Virus record (IMG/VR): IMGVR_UViG_3300042311_001316
Span: 32,046-96,045 of that record
Origin: a virus
Length of the DNA: 64,000 nucleotides
Reading direction: 5' to 3' (one strand)
The notes beneath the pieces were generated by a model that searched no databases, was not told where the DNA came from, and saw only the letters and a list, made by a program, of their open reading frames with translations. The position numbers were made by a program, and so were the translations under genes. Each line of letters begins with the position of its first letter. The stretch's first letter is position 1. Positions 1 to 8,083 of the stretch are shown here, one piece after another.

Positions 1-304
1 TTATATCGTGCAGATAATTAACTTTAAAATCTTTATTAATAGTGTTAATAAATTGTTTTCTATCTTCTTTAGTTAAAAACCAAAAACAAAAAGAAAAACC
101 GCCGCCTAGATATGGCGTATTATTAAATGCCATTTGTTTAACGCTTTCATATGCGGAATTTACTTGTATTTTTATATCAGTATTTTCTATAAAATTGCAA
201 ATATTTTGCCACCATAAAAAATGTTCTTTTTCATAAAATGAGGGTCTTCCAATATCTATTGTAAACATATTTTCTTTTTGTTCGGTTGTAAATTCGTATT
301 TCAT
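1..304 (-). CDS. Hypothetical protein, 3' end off the window
   Basis: An open frame starts at the ATG at 304 (MKYEFTTEQKENMFTIDIG) and is still open at base 1, so about 101 residues are visible. It has aromatic-rich segments (HFLWWQN, then GGGFSFCFWFL) and no motif I recognise. It lies 13 bp downstream of the GNAT-like gene on the same strand and is probably the next gene of that leftward operon. No function is proposed. Confidence 0.6.
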   Translation of the reverse strand, partial: MKYEFTTEQKENMFTIDIGRPSFYEKEHFLWWQNICNFIENTDIKIQVNSAYESVKQMAFNNTPYLGGGFSFCFWFLTKEDRKQFINTINKDFKVNYLHDI

Positions 305-317
305 TTTTTATTTCTTT

Positions 318-872
318 CTAAGGTAATTTTTTTCCTACAACATAAAACCATCTTTGGATTTTATCGTGACTAATATCTTTTTCAGGCAATGTTATTATAG
401 AACCATCTAATCCTTTAGTGCCTATTTGATTAAAATCATAAACTGCCATAGTTTTCTTGTCAAAAATTTTCGCAGGATATTTAGTAATTAATTTTTTCCA
501 TATACGTTCTGATTCAATTGTTAAACTGTAATCATTATACAACATCCAATTTTTACTGATTAAATAATCGTAAAAGAAACTACCAATTCCATTTTTTCGA
601 TAATTTGGATCGACGTGGACGTTTCTTACTTGAGCTAATCCCGGCGTGGTATAATCAAATTCAAAACCAGCAATCATATCGTCACCATCAAATAAAATAT
701 ATGTATGATTCAATGATGGGTCGGTGAATTCATAAAGTTCATAATTTTTGTTATTAATTTTTACTTTTTGAATAAAATTGAGATTTTGTTTTACATATTC
801 ATTTGGTAAGCCACCGTCAAAAATAAACATATAATATTCTTTTAAAAAAACCCATTGTTTTATTTCTCTCAT
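318..872 (-). CDS. GNAT-family N-acetyltransferase
   Basis: This 184-residue protein carries the GNAT acetyl-CoA-binding motif A: a strand ending VRNVHVDP followed by the pyrophosphate loop RKNGIG and a helix (SFFYDYLI). The preceding DGDDMIAGFEFDY segment fits the strand pair before that loop. The family transfers an acetyl group from acetyl-CoA to an amine; the substrate cannot be inferred. Its start overlaps the stop of the upstream gene (869..1303) by 4 bp, so the two are translationally coupled. Confidence 0.75.
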   Translation of the reverse strand: MREIKQWVFLKEYYMFIFDGGLPNEYVKQNLNFIQKVKINNKNYELYEFTDPSLNHTYILFDGDDMIAGFEFDYTTPGLAQVRNVHVDPNYRKNGIGSFFYDYLISKNWMLYNDYSLTIESERIWKKLITKYPAKIFDKKTMAVYDFNQIGTKGLDGSIITLPEKDISHDKIQRWFYVVGKKLP

Positions 873-1303
873 TTATTTCGCTCCATAAATCTAAAAATAT
901 TTGTATCCGGTCTTATAAAACTACTATAATATAAATTATATTTTGGTTTTAATATAATGTTTTCTTTATTAATGAAAAAAGTTAAATTATTATTAATTTT
1001 ATAATATGGAAATATTCTCATTATTTCATTTTTATTTAAAATTGCCTTTTTAAATTGATAAAATAATCGAAAATATATAATATACGCTTGATAGAAACAA
1101 CTATTAAAACTTAAATCATTTTCATAAATAATTAATTTATTATACTTAAATTTCATTTTTAATATTAGTTTATCTTTTTTATAAAAACAGTATTCTTCAT
1201 TTTCATAATATAAAGTTAACTTTTTATAAGGTACATCAAATTTTTTCTTATTTAAAAAAGAATTTTTATTTTCTGGAATTTTAAAATTTTTTAGATTACT
1301 CAA
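869..1303 (-). CDS. Hypothetical protein, tandem paralog A
   Basis: 144 residues, very rich in Lys, Asn, Phe and Tyr. It is clearly homologous to the next gene upstream (1321..1743): both begin MSNL, share FLNKKKF, then a near-identical block (NEEYCFYKK, KLILKMKFKYNKLI, YENDLSFN, CFYQAY), and differ only toward the C-terminus. It is therefore one half of a recent tandem duplication. No known domain is recognised. Confidence 0.7.
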   Translation of the reverse strand: MSNLKNFKIPENKNSFLNKKKFDVPYKKLTLYYENEEYCFYKKDKLILKMKFKYNKLIIYENDLSFNSCFYQAYIIYFRLFYQFKKAILNKNEIMRIFPYYKINNNLTFFINKENIILKPKYNLYYSSFIRPDTNIFRFMERNK

Positions 1304-1320
1304 TTTAATACCCTCAATAA

Positions 1321-1743
1321 CTAATTAATAATAAGAAAAATATGCATATTTGGTCCGAAAAATTTAGAATATTCTCTTGTAAATTTCGCTTTTATATTAA
1401 TCTTATTATTTTTGATAATATAATTGGTATTTATTTTATAATGGGGATAAATTCTCATTATTTCGTTTTTATTTAAAATTGTTTTTTTAAATTGGTAAAA
1501 TAATCTAACATAAATTACATATGCTTGATAAAAACAAAGATTAAAACTTAAATCATTTTCGTAAACAATTAATTTATTATACTTAAATTTCATTTTTAAT
1601 ATTAATTTATTTTTCTTATAAAAACAATATTCTTCATTATTATAATGTAAAATTAAACCACGATAATCAATAGTAAATTTTTTCTTATTTAAAAAAGGGT
1701 GATTGGGTGGATGAGGTAAACCAAAATGCCGTAAATTACTCAT
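1321..1743 (-). CDS. Hypothetical protein, tandem paralog B
   Basis: 140-residue paralog of 869..1303, with an N-terminal variation (RHFGLPHPPNHPFLNKKKF) and a diverged C-terminus. Its ATG overlaps the stop of the gp15-like gene in an ATGA arrangement, so it is co-transcribed with tail genes. The shared central block is conserved at the nucleotide level too, which suggests recent duplication. Function unknown. Confidence 0.7.
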   Translation of the reverse strand: MSNLRHFGLPHPPNHPFLNKKKFTIDYRGLILHYNNEEYCFYKKNKLILKMKFKYNKLIVYENDLSFNLCFYQAYVIYVRLFYQFKKTILNKNEIMRIYPHYKINTNYIIKNNKINIKAKFTREYSKFFGPNMHIFLIIN

Positions 1744-3113
1744 ATTCTAATTCTCCAAAAACCAACATCATAAATTCCATCTATTGCATACACCCATTCT
1801 TTACCAGTAAATTTTAATTGTTTATTGTCATAAAGATTTGTAACATATTGAATTCTATATTCATTTTTACTATCAAAACTAACAATCCAATTGGTGCCAT
1901 TAAATTCTATAATATCATTTGTATTGGCTTTAAATCCCCAAATTGCATTTTCTGAAATATCTTCTAATATCATAAATCGATCACCAGAAGAAAAATTAAA
2001 TTTTCCATCGCCTGGAAATGTTTTTAATGGATCAATAATTGCAGTAATATTTTGTAATGTGTTATCTGGCAAAGTAGCTAATCTTGGAACCCATAATAAT
2101 TTATTTTTTTCATTTGGATGATAATCAATTATACCAATTATATCACTATCCCAAATATTAACATCAGAAGTTGTTTTAATTCTAATATTACTATATGGTG
2201 GCTGAATATTTCCATAAAAAGCAATTAATTTTTCCCATTCATAAATATTACCATTTTCATCTTTATCTAAACCAGTTGGCCCTAATAGTTTTAATTCATT
2301 TCCTTCAACAGAAATTCTGTGCATACCAGGACTTACAAACTGTTGATACATTTCTTGTGAACCAATAATTTCATCCATGTCAAAATTCATATCAGGATCA
2401 CTTGGATTATGATTTATTTCACTTGCTTGATTTATATTATTATTAACTTGATGAACAATTTGTTGATTGAGTTTTTTAACTGGTGGCTGAATCCACATTG
2501 GTAATAAAAAGGTTAACGTTAAAATATCAATTTCATCGGCTGTTCCTAAAGGAAAAGTTCTTGAACTCCAATTTATATCTTGCAAAGTTGCTAAAGTTAA
2601 AGCAGTCCAATCTAAAGGATTATCGGAATTTTGTATATCAAATCCAACATTAAACAAAGAATAAATTTGTTCAAAAATTTGATGTTTTTGTAATTCATTG
2701 CTTGTCCAAATATTAATTGTAAAAGTAAGATTTAATGGATGCGCCATTGGTTTTAAAACACTATAACTTAATCCTTGTTCAGTTGAATACGTTCCAGTTG
2801 TTTTATCAATCAAACGTTCACTAACATCATCTTGTTTAATTAAAGAAGGAACTTGAGTATTGGCACGAATTGGCTTTACATCTTGAACTTCAACGGTAAT
2901 TTGAGGAATTGTTAATACAACATTTTCACTATTTTTTCTTAAAATATGTGCAACTTGACGATCTTTAGTAGCCAAATAACAAGGAATTAAAGGTTGTTCT
3001 TTAATTCCTTCTCGATATCCAGTTTCATAAACTAATCCAGAAAATCCTTTACAAATTTGATTTAAAAAACGGCGAATTTGGCCTGAATAAAAGTAATCGT
3101 ATTTTTTTTCCAT
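1740..3113 (-). CDS. 15: T4 gp15-like proximal tail terminator / sheath stabiliser
   Basis: The N-terminus YDYFYSGQIRRFLNQICKGFSG matches the T4 gp15 signature, in which an aromatic-rich YFY segment is followed by RR and an F-S motif. It is followed by the expected alternation of strands (PLIPCYLATKDR, LTIPQITVEVQDV) and the NLTFTINIWTSNELQKHQIFEQIYSLFNVGFD and FLLPMWIQPPVKK segments typical of this family. T4 gp15 caps the tail tube and sheath and forms the interface to the neck. At 457 residues it is much longer than T4 gp15 (272); the extra C-terminal part from about residue 240 (FYGNIQPPY and two GFK/GKEW segments) may be an added decoration domain. It lies near the gp14-like gene. Confidence 0.75.
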   Translation of the reverse strand: MEKKYDYFYSGQIRRFLNQICKGFSGLVYETGYREGIKEQPLIPCYLATKDRQVAHILRKNSENVVLTIPQITVEVQDVKPIRANTQVPSLIKQDDVSERLIDKTTGTYSTEQGLSYSVLKPMAHPLNLTFTINIWTSNELQKHQIFEQIYSLFNVGFDIQNSDNPLDWTALTLATLQDINWSSRTFPLGTADEIDILTLTFLLPMWIQPPVKKLNQQIVHQVNNNINQASEINHNPSDPDMNFDMDEIIGSQEMYQQFVSPGMHRISVEGNELKLLGPTGLDKDENGNIYEWEKLIAFYGNIQPPYSNIRIKTTSDVNIWDSDIIGIIDYHPNEKNKLLWVPRLATLPDNTLQNITAIIDPLKTFPGDGKFNFSSGDRFMILEDISENAIWGFKANTNDIIEFNGTNWIVSFDSKNEYRIQYVTNLYDNKQLKFTGKEWVYAIDGIYDVGFWRIRI

Positions 3114-3128
3114 TATATTATTTCCATA

Positions 3129-3860
3129 TTAAACTTCATTTAGAACTTTGCCTTTTAAAGAATTAAATTTTTTAAATAATAAATCATTCATTTCTTTTAC
3201 GTTTTTTAAAATTATCTCATTATCTGTATTTGCTTTAATTTCACCTTTAATTAAATAAAGCGCAATTAATTCTATGCCTAATTCACCTGTATTTCTTAAT
3301 GAGAATTTATCTTTTTTCCAAGAACGAAAAGAAAATAAATCATCAAAACTATTATCTTTATAAAATATCGTGTTTTTACTTTTTAAAATCGTATTAATAC
3401 ATGACATAACTTTATCAGTAAAAGAATTAATATCATATACATCGTCAACAATAGAATGACCAATTTTATGCGCTAATATCCAAGGAGTCATTGGTAATCG
3501 GTCATTGGGTGATAAATTTCCCAATGAAACAAACGTAATAACTCCCGGTTTACCGTTTATTTTATTTTTATTAAAGTTAACACTTTTAGTGAATTTTTTA
3601 TCTGGAATAAAATCTCCTATATCCGCATTATCTTTTTTAGAACTAGCATCAAAATTATCATGATAAAGAAAAACTATGTCAAAAACAAAAGGTGTATTTT
3701 TAAATGCATCTTTTATTCGTTTTTGATATTTTTCTGTTTGCAACATTTTAATTTCACCAGGAGTAAAATTAGTTGCTGTTGAAACATTTCCGACATGCGA
3801 AATATCTTCAATTGGGGCTTCTTTTATAAAATCTAAATATTCTTTTAATAATTTATTCAT
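3129..3860 (-). CDS. Hypothetical protein with HKIGH (HxxxH) motif
   Basis: 243 residues. The centre reads MTPWILAHKIGHSIVDDVYD, which resembles a zinc-peptidase HExxH helix but with Lys in place of the catalytic Glu. Some metal-binding phage proteins share such an HxxxH helix, so it may bind metal without being a protease. The N-terminus (MNKLLKEYLDFIKEAP) looks like a short amphipathic tag. It sits between the gp15-like and lysozyme genes; its ATG overlaps the lysozyme stop. A structural or head-tail role is possible but unproven. Confidence 0.65.
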   Translation of the reverse strand: MNKLLKEYLDFIKEAPIEDISHVGNVSTATNFTPGEIKMLQTEKYQKRIKDAFKNTPFVFDIVFLYHDNFDASSKKDNADIGDFIPDKKFTKSVNFNKNKINGKPGVITFVSLGNLSPNDRLPMTPWILAHKIGHSIVDDVYDINSFTDKVMSCINTILKSKNTIFYKDNSFDDLFSFRSWKKDKFSLRNTGELGIELIALYLIKGEIKANTDNEIILKNVKEMNDLLFKKFNSLKGKVLNEV

Positions 3861-4300
3861 TATGAAACCTTTAAAAATAATTCGCGTTCATCTAAACGAC
3901 GATTTGTTAACCCTTGTAAAATTTTTCCACCAGCACGATTCCATTTAGGAAATTCTTCTGCTGCCCCACGATAATTTCCTTGATTTAATAAACGCAATAA
4001 AGTACAAGAATTTTCATTAAATTTTCCAGTACCAATATTATATAAAAATGAACAAAGTGCATCAAACTGATTTTGAGTAATAGTAACTTTTACTCTTGAA
4101 CGAATTGCAGTTTCTACACCTTGAATATGAATTTTTAACATATCAATAGCTTCACTTTCTGTTATTTTAGAATTAGGTCCAATATTTGCGCCTGTTGAAC
4201 CATAACCAACCGTCCAAATTCCAACAGAATCTTGATAAGCTTTGCTTTTAAAGCCTTCCCATTTTTTAATTAAATTAATACCATTTTCGCTTATGTTCAT
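3860..4300 (-). CDS. Phage lysozyme (glycoside hydrolase family 24)
   Basis: 146-residue endolysin that cleaves the MurNAc-GlcNAc bond of peptidoglycan. The GH24 catalytic triad is visible with T4-lysozyme spacing: Glu15 in KKWEGF, Asp24 in AYQDSVG, Thr30 in IWTVGYGS. The later FDALCSFLYNIG and LTNRRLDERELF segments are also typical. There is no signal peptide, so release needs a holin or it acts as a virion-associated enzyme; its place among neck and tail genes keeps the second option open. A GAGG ribosome-binding site precedes the ATG. Confidence 0.9.
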   Translation of the reverse strand: MNISENGINLIKKWEGFKSKAYQDSVGIWTVGYGSTGANIGPNSKITESEAIDMLKIHIQGVETAIRSRVKVTITQNQFDALCSFLYNIGTGKFNENSCTLLRLLNQGNYRGAAEEFPKWNRAGGKILQGLTNRRLDERELFLKVS

Positions 4301-4315
4301 GTTTTGTTCCTCAAT

Positions 4316-5407
4316 TTAAAAATTAGCTCGCGGTTTAATTGCATTGTTTAAAGCAACTTTTTGTTCAAATTTTGTACCATCAGGTGCGGTTTCAATTTCA
4401 TCGTTATTTATAAAACTATCTCTTATTTGATTAGCAATTTTCCATTCTTTGCCACGATGATCAACTTCTTGTGGTCGCCAAACACCGTCTTTGAATTGAA
4501 ATAAAACTCCTTTTGGTGGCTGATAATCAGTTCTAAAAAAATAATCACCATTTGTAGGATTAAAAGGCCAACTTGTACCACTTCCTAATAATGTTGCACC
4601 ATTTGGTGGAATACCATCGCCACAAAATATCCAAGGATAAGATTCATCTGCCCCTGGAACAAACCAAAATTGACGGGTATCAAAATATCTACCATTTACA
4701 TCTTCATTTGCTTGTTTTGTTAAATCAGTATTAATTTTATCAATGGCTTTTCCATTTCCTAAAATTTCTTCTAATGTAAAACCAGTTGGGTTAAAATCTG
4801 CATCTACAATTTCTCTTTGTAAAATATCTTTAAATTCTTGTGAAACTGTCATAGGTTCAACTTTTACACGTATTACATAAGAACGCCAAGTGCTTCCAAA
4901 TCCACCAGCAGCTCGATTAACATCTTTTACAACATACCATTTATTAATAGCAGGATCATTTTTATCTAATAATAAATCATCACGTAAATGTGGTAATTCT
5001 AATACATCTCCTGGCATAATTTTTCTACCAATACTATCAACCACGCTGTCAGTATGAAATTCTAAAAACAAACTATCATTTGTTAAAAATAATCCTTGAG
5101 CGCGTAAATCAAATTCATTGTCTTGAACATTATAACATGCGCGTAATTCATATGTTTCTTGTGAATACTTTCTATCTCTATTTTCTAAAAATAAAATATC
5201 TTGAATTGTTGTTTCATCGGGATTTGGATTATCAGTAATAGTTGCATCTTTTTCATCGCCCAACATTCCGCCTTGTGCATGTGGACCCAAATATTTTGCT
5301 AAGTAAACACAAGTTCCGCTAATAAAGAAATATTCTCGATTATGTTTATTAATAAAATTATGGTCATTGGCTTTGCGACCACTATTCCAAAGAGAAAGTT
5401 TAGGCAT
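4316..5407 (-). CDS. 14: T4 gp14-like neck protein
   Basis: 363 residues with features of the T4-superfamily gp14 neck protein: ILFLENRDRKYSQETYELRACYNV near residue 70, a FDLRAQGLFLTND strand, the GDVLELPHLRDD turn and a following KWYVVKDVNRA. gp14 joins the head portal ring to the tail. The C-terminal half (about 210-363; WFVPGADESYPWIFCGDG, FRTDYQPPKGVLFQF) is longer than in T4 and may be an extra domain. It is the first gene of the neck/tail block and starts directly after a TAAATATTT element with no clear ribosome-binding site. Confidence 0.6.
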   Translation of the reverse strand: MPKLSLWNSGRKANDHNFINKHNREYFFISGTCVYLAKYLGPHAQGGMLGDEKDATITDNPNPDETTIQDILFLENRDRKYSQETYELRACYNVQDNEFDLRAQGLFLTNDSLFLEFHTDSVVDSIGRKIMPGDVLELPHLRDDLLLDKNDPAINKWYVVKDVNRAAGGFGSTWRSYVIRVKVEPMTVSQEFKDILQREIVDADFNPTGFTLEEILGNGKAIDKINTDLTKQANEDVNGRYFDTRQFWFVPGADESYPWIFCGDGIPPNGATLLGSGTSWPFNPTNGDYFFRTDYQPPKGVLFQFKDGVWRPQEVDHRGKEWKIANQIRDSFINNDEIETAPDGTKFEQKVALNNAIKPRANF

Positions 5408-5409
5408 AT

Positions 5410-5418
5410 AAATATTTA
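5410..5418 (-). promoter_or_regulatory. Late-promoter-like element abutting the gp14 start
   Basis: On the minus strand the sequence CTTAAATATTTATATG runs straight into the gp14-like start codon. The TAAATATTT core resembles the T4 late promoter TATAAATA. Transcription starting about 6-7 bases downstream would begin at or next to the ATG. The same arrangement recurs at several genes in this window. Confidence 0.5.
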
Positions 5419-5443
5419 AGGGGGAAAGTTAACTTTCCCCCTT
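5418..5443 (-). terminator. Rho-independent terminator
   Basis: Two perfectly complementary 13-base arms (AAGGGGGAAAGTT and AACTTTCCCCCTT) lie between the stop of the 5474..5824 gene and the start of the gp14-like gene. It would end leftward transcription just before the gp14 late element. Confidence 0.75.
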
Positions 5444-5473
5444 ATTATTTTAAGTATAAATTATATTTTTAAT

Positions 5474-5824
5474 TTATGATGTTGCCCAAACTACAAAAAT
5501 TTCTGGTTCAATAGTTTGTAATTTTTTTTTAAATTCTTCGTCAATATCATTATTATTTAAAATTTCATTTAATTTATTTTCAAATTCTATTTTATGATTA
5601 TCAGTAGGAGTAATATTTAATGGTGAAATGGGTTCAATATCGCCTTCAATTAATTCAAACAATATAACACCAATAAAAAATTGATCTTCAATTTCAGCAT
5701 TTTCACAATAATAGTTTTCTATCAAACCTTCATAATTATCATAATAATTATTTTCAATATTAAATTTATTAAAGTTTGGAGTATTTAAATTAATACCATA
5801 AACAATTGTTGCTTGAGAATACAG
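5474..5824 (-). CDS. Hypothetical protein, apparent CTG start; paralog of 5846..6169
   Basis: From 5824 the frame reads (CTG)YSQATIVYGINLN and continues to a 116-residue product ending PEIFVVWATS. This aligns along its length with the neighbouring 107-residue protein, which begins MSDTLATIVYGINLN and ends PDIFIVWSS. The CTG sits exactly where the paralog has ATG and has AAAGGA about eight bases upstream, so a CTG start (or a recently mutated ATG) is the best reading. A shorter TTG-started form (83 aa, from 5725) would lose the conserved N-terminus. Function unknown. Confidence 0.55.
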   Translation of the reverse strand: MYSQATIVYGINLNTPNFNKFNIENNYYDNYEGLIENYYCENAEIEDQFFIGVILFELIEGDIEPISPLNITPTDNHKIEFENKLNEILNNNDIDEEFKKKLQTIEPEIFVVWATS

Positions 5825-5845
5825 TTTAAATATCCTTTATTTTTA

Positions 5846-6169
5846 TCAAGACGACCAAACAATAAAAATATCTGGTTTTTCTTTTCCAATTAGTTTTTTA
5901 AATTCTTTATCTACTTCAACATAATTTGAAATTTGTTCAAGTTGTTTATCTAATTTTAATTTATCTTCTTCTGAAGGCGTTAATTTCAATTTAAATAAAG
6001 AAACAATTTTACCTGCATGTAAATTAGTTAATTCAACACCAATCCAAAATTGATCTAAATCATTACAAGTATAACTCTTTAGTAAATAGTCATATTTTTG
6101 TGTAAATTCGGAAAATTTTTCATGGTTTAAATTAATACCATAAACAATAGTTGCTAATGTATCTGACAT
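5846..6169 (-). CDS. Hypothetical protein, paralog of 5474..5824
   Basis: 107 residues from the ATG at 6169 (MSDTLATIVYGINLNHEKF). A longer frame to 6229 exists, but its extra part crosses the terminator hairpin at 6194-6220, so the internal ATG with an AAGGAAATT site upstream is preferred. The C-terminal block (LTPSEEDKLKLDKQLEQI, EFKKLI, PDIFIVWSS) is shared with the downstream paralog. No recognised domain. Confidence 0.65.
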   Translation of the reverse strand: MSDTLATIVYGINLNHEKFSEFTQKYDYLLKSYTCNDLDQFWIGVELTNLHAGKIVSLFKLKLTPSEEDKLKLDKQLEQISNYVEVDKEFKKLIGKEKPDIFIVWSS

Positions 6170-6193
6170 TTTAATTTCCTTTATTAAAAAAAC

Positions 6194-6220
6194 AAGAGGG
6201 ATAGACGATCCATCCCTCTT
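6194..6220 (-). terminator. Rho-independent terminator
   Basis: Nine-base arms AAGAGGGAT and ATCCCTCTT surround a nine-base loop. On the minus strand the hairpin is followed by TTGTTTTTTT, so it would terminate transcription of the 6230..6508 gene. Confidence 0.75.
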
Positions 6221-6229
6221 ATAATTCAA

Positions 6230-6508
6230 TTATTGACGATACCGTGAATAAACAATACCTTCACGCGCATCCCATTCAACAATAACATTATTACGCTTAA
6301 TATTCTTACCAAGAATTTCTTGTGTTGCTTCGCGCACAAATTCAAGAATTTTATTGAATTCGTTATCGCTAAGACCAACCATCATAAAAGGTTGATAAAA
6401 ATCAACTGTCATAATTGCGTTTAGATGATTTACGCCATTTACATGAATTTTACTTGGAATATTATGCTTTTTAAGGTTGTTAAGATAAGTGTTAAGACGT
6501 TTTGACAT
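6230..6508 (-). CDS. Hypothetical small protein
   Basis: 92 residues with a basic N-terminal helix (MSKRLNTYLNNLKKHNIP), a VNGVNHLNAIMTVDFYQPFMMVGL strand region and a C-terminus reading EWDAREGIVYSRYRQ. A good AAAAGGAAAAT ribosome-binding region precedes the ATG. It is followed by a strong terminator, so it ends its transcript. No known domain is recognised. Confidence 0.65.
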   Translation of the reverse strand: MSKRLNTYLNNLKKHNIPSKIHVNGVNHLNAIMTVDFYQPFMMVGLSDNEFNKILEFVREATQEILGKNIKRNNVIVEWDAREGIVYSRYRQ

Positions 6509-6605
6509 TTATTTTCCTTTTTAGGAAAAGGAGCATTTAAAATAGGTTGCCCCTCGAAACCTCTAATCTCATTTATTAAGTTCTAAAAATTATAATCTAA
6601 TTTTT

Positions 6606-6689
6606 TTACATTGGAACCTCCATGAGTAATCCATAAATTAAAATCATAAAGGCAAAAGTTACAACGATCAATTCAAAAAGTTTAATCAT
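6606..6689 (-). CDS. 27-residue single-pass membrane microprotein
   Basis: An ATG at 6689 opens a 27-codon frame, MIKLFELIVVTFAFMILIYG then LLMEVPM, almost entirely one transmembrane segment. It has a leader with AAGG about ten bases upstream and a TTGAC-type promoter at 6725-6752, with no other ORF in the transcript. The uninterrupted hydrophobic composition behind a dedicated promoter argues that it is real. A small holin-like or host-membrane effector role is possible, but nothing specific supports it. Confidence 0.5.
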   Translation of the reverse strand: MIKLFELIVVTFAFMILIYGLLMEVPM

Positions 6690-6724
6690 TTGTTTTTTAC
6701 CTTGTTTATCGTTTCAACAAAATC

Positions 6725-6752
6725 ACTTTAGCATAATTTTGGTTAAGGTCAA
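6725..6752 (-). promoter_or_regulatory. Sigma70-type promoter
   Basis: On the minus strand TTGACC is followed after 16 bases by TAAAGT. It points to the 27-residue membrane ORF at 6606..6689 and belongs to the class of TTGAC promoters found before other small leftward genes here. Confidence 0.5.
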
Positions 6753-6791
6753 GATGTTTTTTGTTAGGAGTTTTATCAATTTATTTTAAGA

Positions 6792-6885
6792 TTTTTGTTA
6801 AGTTGCAGTTATAGGAACTCATTTAAAATCTCTATATTTTCTGCGGCTCTCCATGAATAGAAAATTTATTAGATAGATCAAATTA
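6792..6885 (-). repeat. Intergenic element R1, copy 1
   Basis: About 94 bp, sharing two conserved blocks with 33892..33985 and 46941..47036. On the minus strand these are a TTTTCT...AGAAAA arm pair around ATTCAyGrAGAGCCGC, and an AGTT-N5-AACT hairpin followed by GCAACTTAACAAAAAT. The loop of the second hairpin varies while its stem is kept, which suggests a structured RNA. It lies just 3' of the family gene at 6883..7188. Confidence 0.65.
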
Positions 6886-7188
6886 TGTGTATTTTAACAA
6901 CATTTCTACCTGAAAGGTATTTGTTTGATTTGGGTGATCTTTCAACCAATCATGAATGTTTTTATATTTTTTCCAGTTTAACCAATATTCCAGATAACCA
7001 TCAGGCCAAATAATTGCTGGACCCGTTAAACGATGGCGAAAATAGCGTTTTTTACACCAAACTTTATAACCAGTTAATATATATTCAACTGCCGGTTTAT
7101 TTTCATTTGGTGAAGAAACTTTATGCCAAGGAATATCTTCTTCGTCATCAGTTGTATATTTTTTTCTATTAACATAATAAATGAACAT
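6883..7188 (-). CDS. HRLTGPA-family protein, copy 1 (short tail)
   Basis: 101 residues, one of 20 copies of a family with the layout YYIDGxKxTT, ISSPxExxPA, KxWCxK, HRLTGPAxI, DGxxxYxLNxKxY, WLKDHPN and a variable tail. This copy has YYVNRKKYTT, the full FRHRLTGPAIIWPDG core and the short QVEMLLKYT tail. The HRLTGPA-strand-DG-strand pattern resembles a single unit of the MORN/YwqK-like repeats seen in other phage proteins (inference). It lies between R1 and copy 2. Confidence 0.8.
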   Translation of the reverse strand: MFIYYVNRKKYTTDDEEDIPWHKVSSPNENKPAVEYILTGYKVWCKKRYFRHRLTGPAIIWPDGYLEYWLNWKKYKNIHDWLKDHPNQTNTFQVEMLLKYT

Positions 7189-7253
7189 TTATATTGCTTT
7201 CTAATAATACAGGAGTTTTAATTTGTTAGTAATTTTTCAAGTGACAAATAACT

Positions 7254-7565
7254 TTATATGTATTTTAGTAACATTTCAACTTGAAAGGCATTGTCTTGTT
7301 TTGGATGATCTTTTAACCAATCATGAATATTATTAAAATAATTTTTATCATTTAACCAAAAAGAATAACTTCTATCAGAATAAATTCTTGCAGGTCCAGT
7401 TAATCGATGTAAAATTCTTCCTTTTTCGCACCAAACTTTATGTTCAGAATTTAAATCTTGTAAAGCGGGTGTATTTTCATCGGGTGATGAAACATGATAC
7501 CGAGGAATATCAAAATAGTTATCAGTGGTAAATTTTTCATTATCAATATAATAAATATAAGTCAT
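7254..7565 (-). CDS. HRLTGPA-family protein, copy 2 (short tail)
   Basis: 103 residues (MTYIYYIDNEKFTTDNY). It retains VWCEKGRILHRLTGPARI, WLKDHPKQDNAFQVEMLLKYI and has one extra residue before IHDWLK compared with other copies. The gene follows R2 copy 1 and has a GAAAGA ribosome-binding site contributed by the end of that element. Confidence 0.8.
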   Translation of the reverse strand: MTYIYYIDNEKFTTDNYFDIPRYHVSSPDENTPALQDLNSEHKVWCEKGRILHRLTGPARIYSDRSYSFWLNDKNYFNNIHDWLKDHPKQDNAFQVEMLLKYI

Positions 7566-7683
7566 TTATCTTTCTTTCAAATAGCGGTTTAAAGGCGATT
7601 AGAGGCACATTACAGAGGTTTTAGATTGATTTAGGTATTTGGGTTAGTTAATTAAATTTAATCGGCTTTAAATCGCTTTAAAA
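7566..7683 (-). repeat. Intergenic element R2, copy 1
   Basis: 118 bp exactly filling the space between a long-tail family gene (7684..8037) and a short-tail one (7254..7565). On the transcribed strand it begins TTTTAAAGCGATTTAAAGCC, contains CTCTGTAATGTGCCTCTAA and ends CCGCTATTTGAAAGAAA, which supplies the next gene's ribosome-binding site. Very similar copies lie at 34290, 47725 and 58811, always in the same context. Confidence 0.75.
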
Positions 7684-8037
7684 CTAATTTTGTAAAAACC
7701 ATAAGACTTTATCGGTTTCTGTAAAAACGCCAATATTATGAAAATAAAGATCGGGGTTTGGATGATCATTAATCCATTCTTTTATGGTTTTATAATATTT
7801 TCCATTTAACCAAAATTCTTCTCTTCCATCAGAAAGAATTCTTGCTGGTCCAGTTAATCGATGCCATATGTGTGATTTTTTACACCAAAGTTTTTTTAAA
7901 AATAATTTATTATTTTTATTTGATAAATTTTCAAATGCTGGAATTTCTTCATTTGGTGAAGATATAAAAGCATACGGAACATAAAATTTTTCATTAGTTG
8001 TAAATTTTTTTCCATCGATATAATAAATAATAGTCAT
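7684..8037 (-). CDS. HRLTGPA-family protein, copy 3 (long tail)
   Basis: 117 residues. It has the family core (HIWHRLTGPARILSDGREEFWLNGKYY) with a roughly ten-residue Asn/Lys-rich insertion before KLWCKK. The tail is the long type: HPNPDLYFHNIGVFTETDKVLWFLQN, in which a short strand-turn-helix replaces QVEMLLKY. The first gene of cassette 1 (long gene, R2, short genes, R1). Confidence 0.8.
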   Translation of the reverse strand: MTIIYYIDGKKFTTNEKFYVPYAFISSPNEEIPAFENLSNKNNKLFLKKLWCKKSHIWHRLTGPARILSDGREEFWLNGKYYKTIKEWINDHPNPDLYFHNIGVFTETDKVLWFLQN

Positions 8038-8083
8038 TTTTCTTTATTACATCATTTTATTGGATTGATCAACAAGAAAATTT

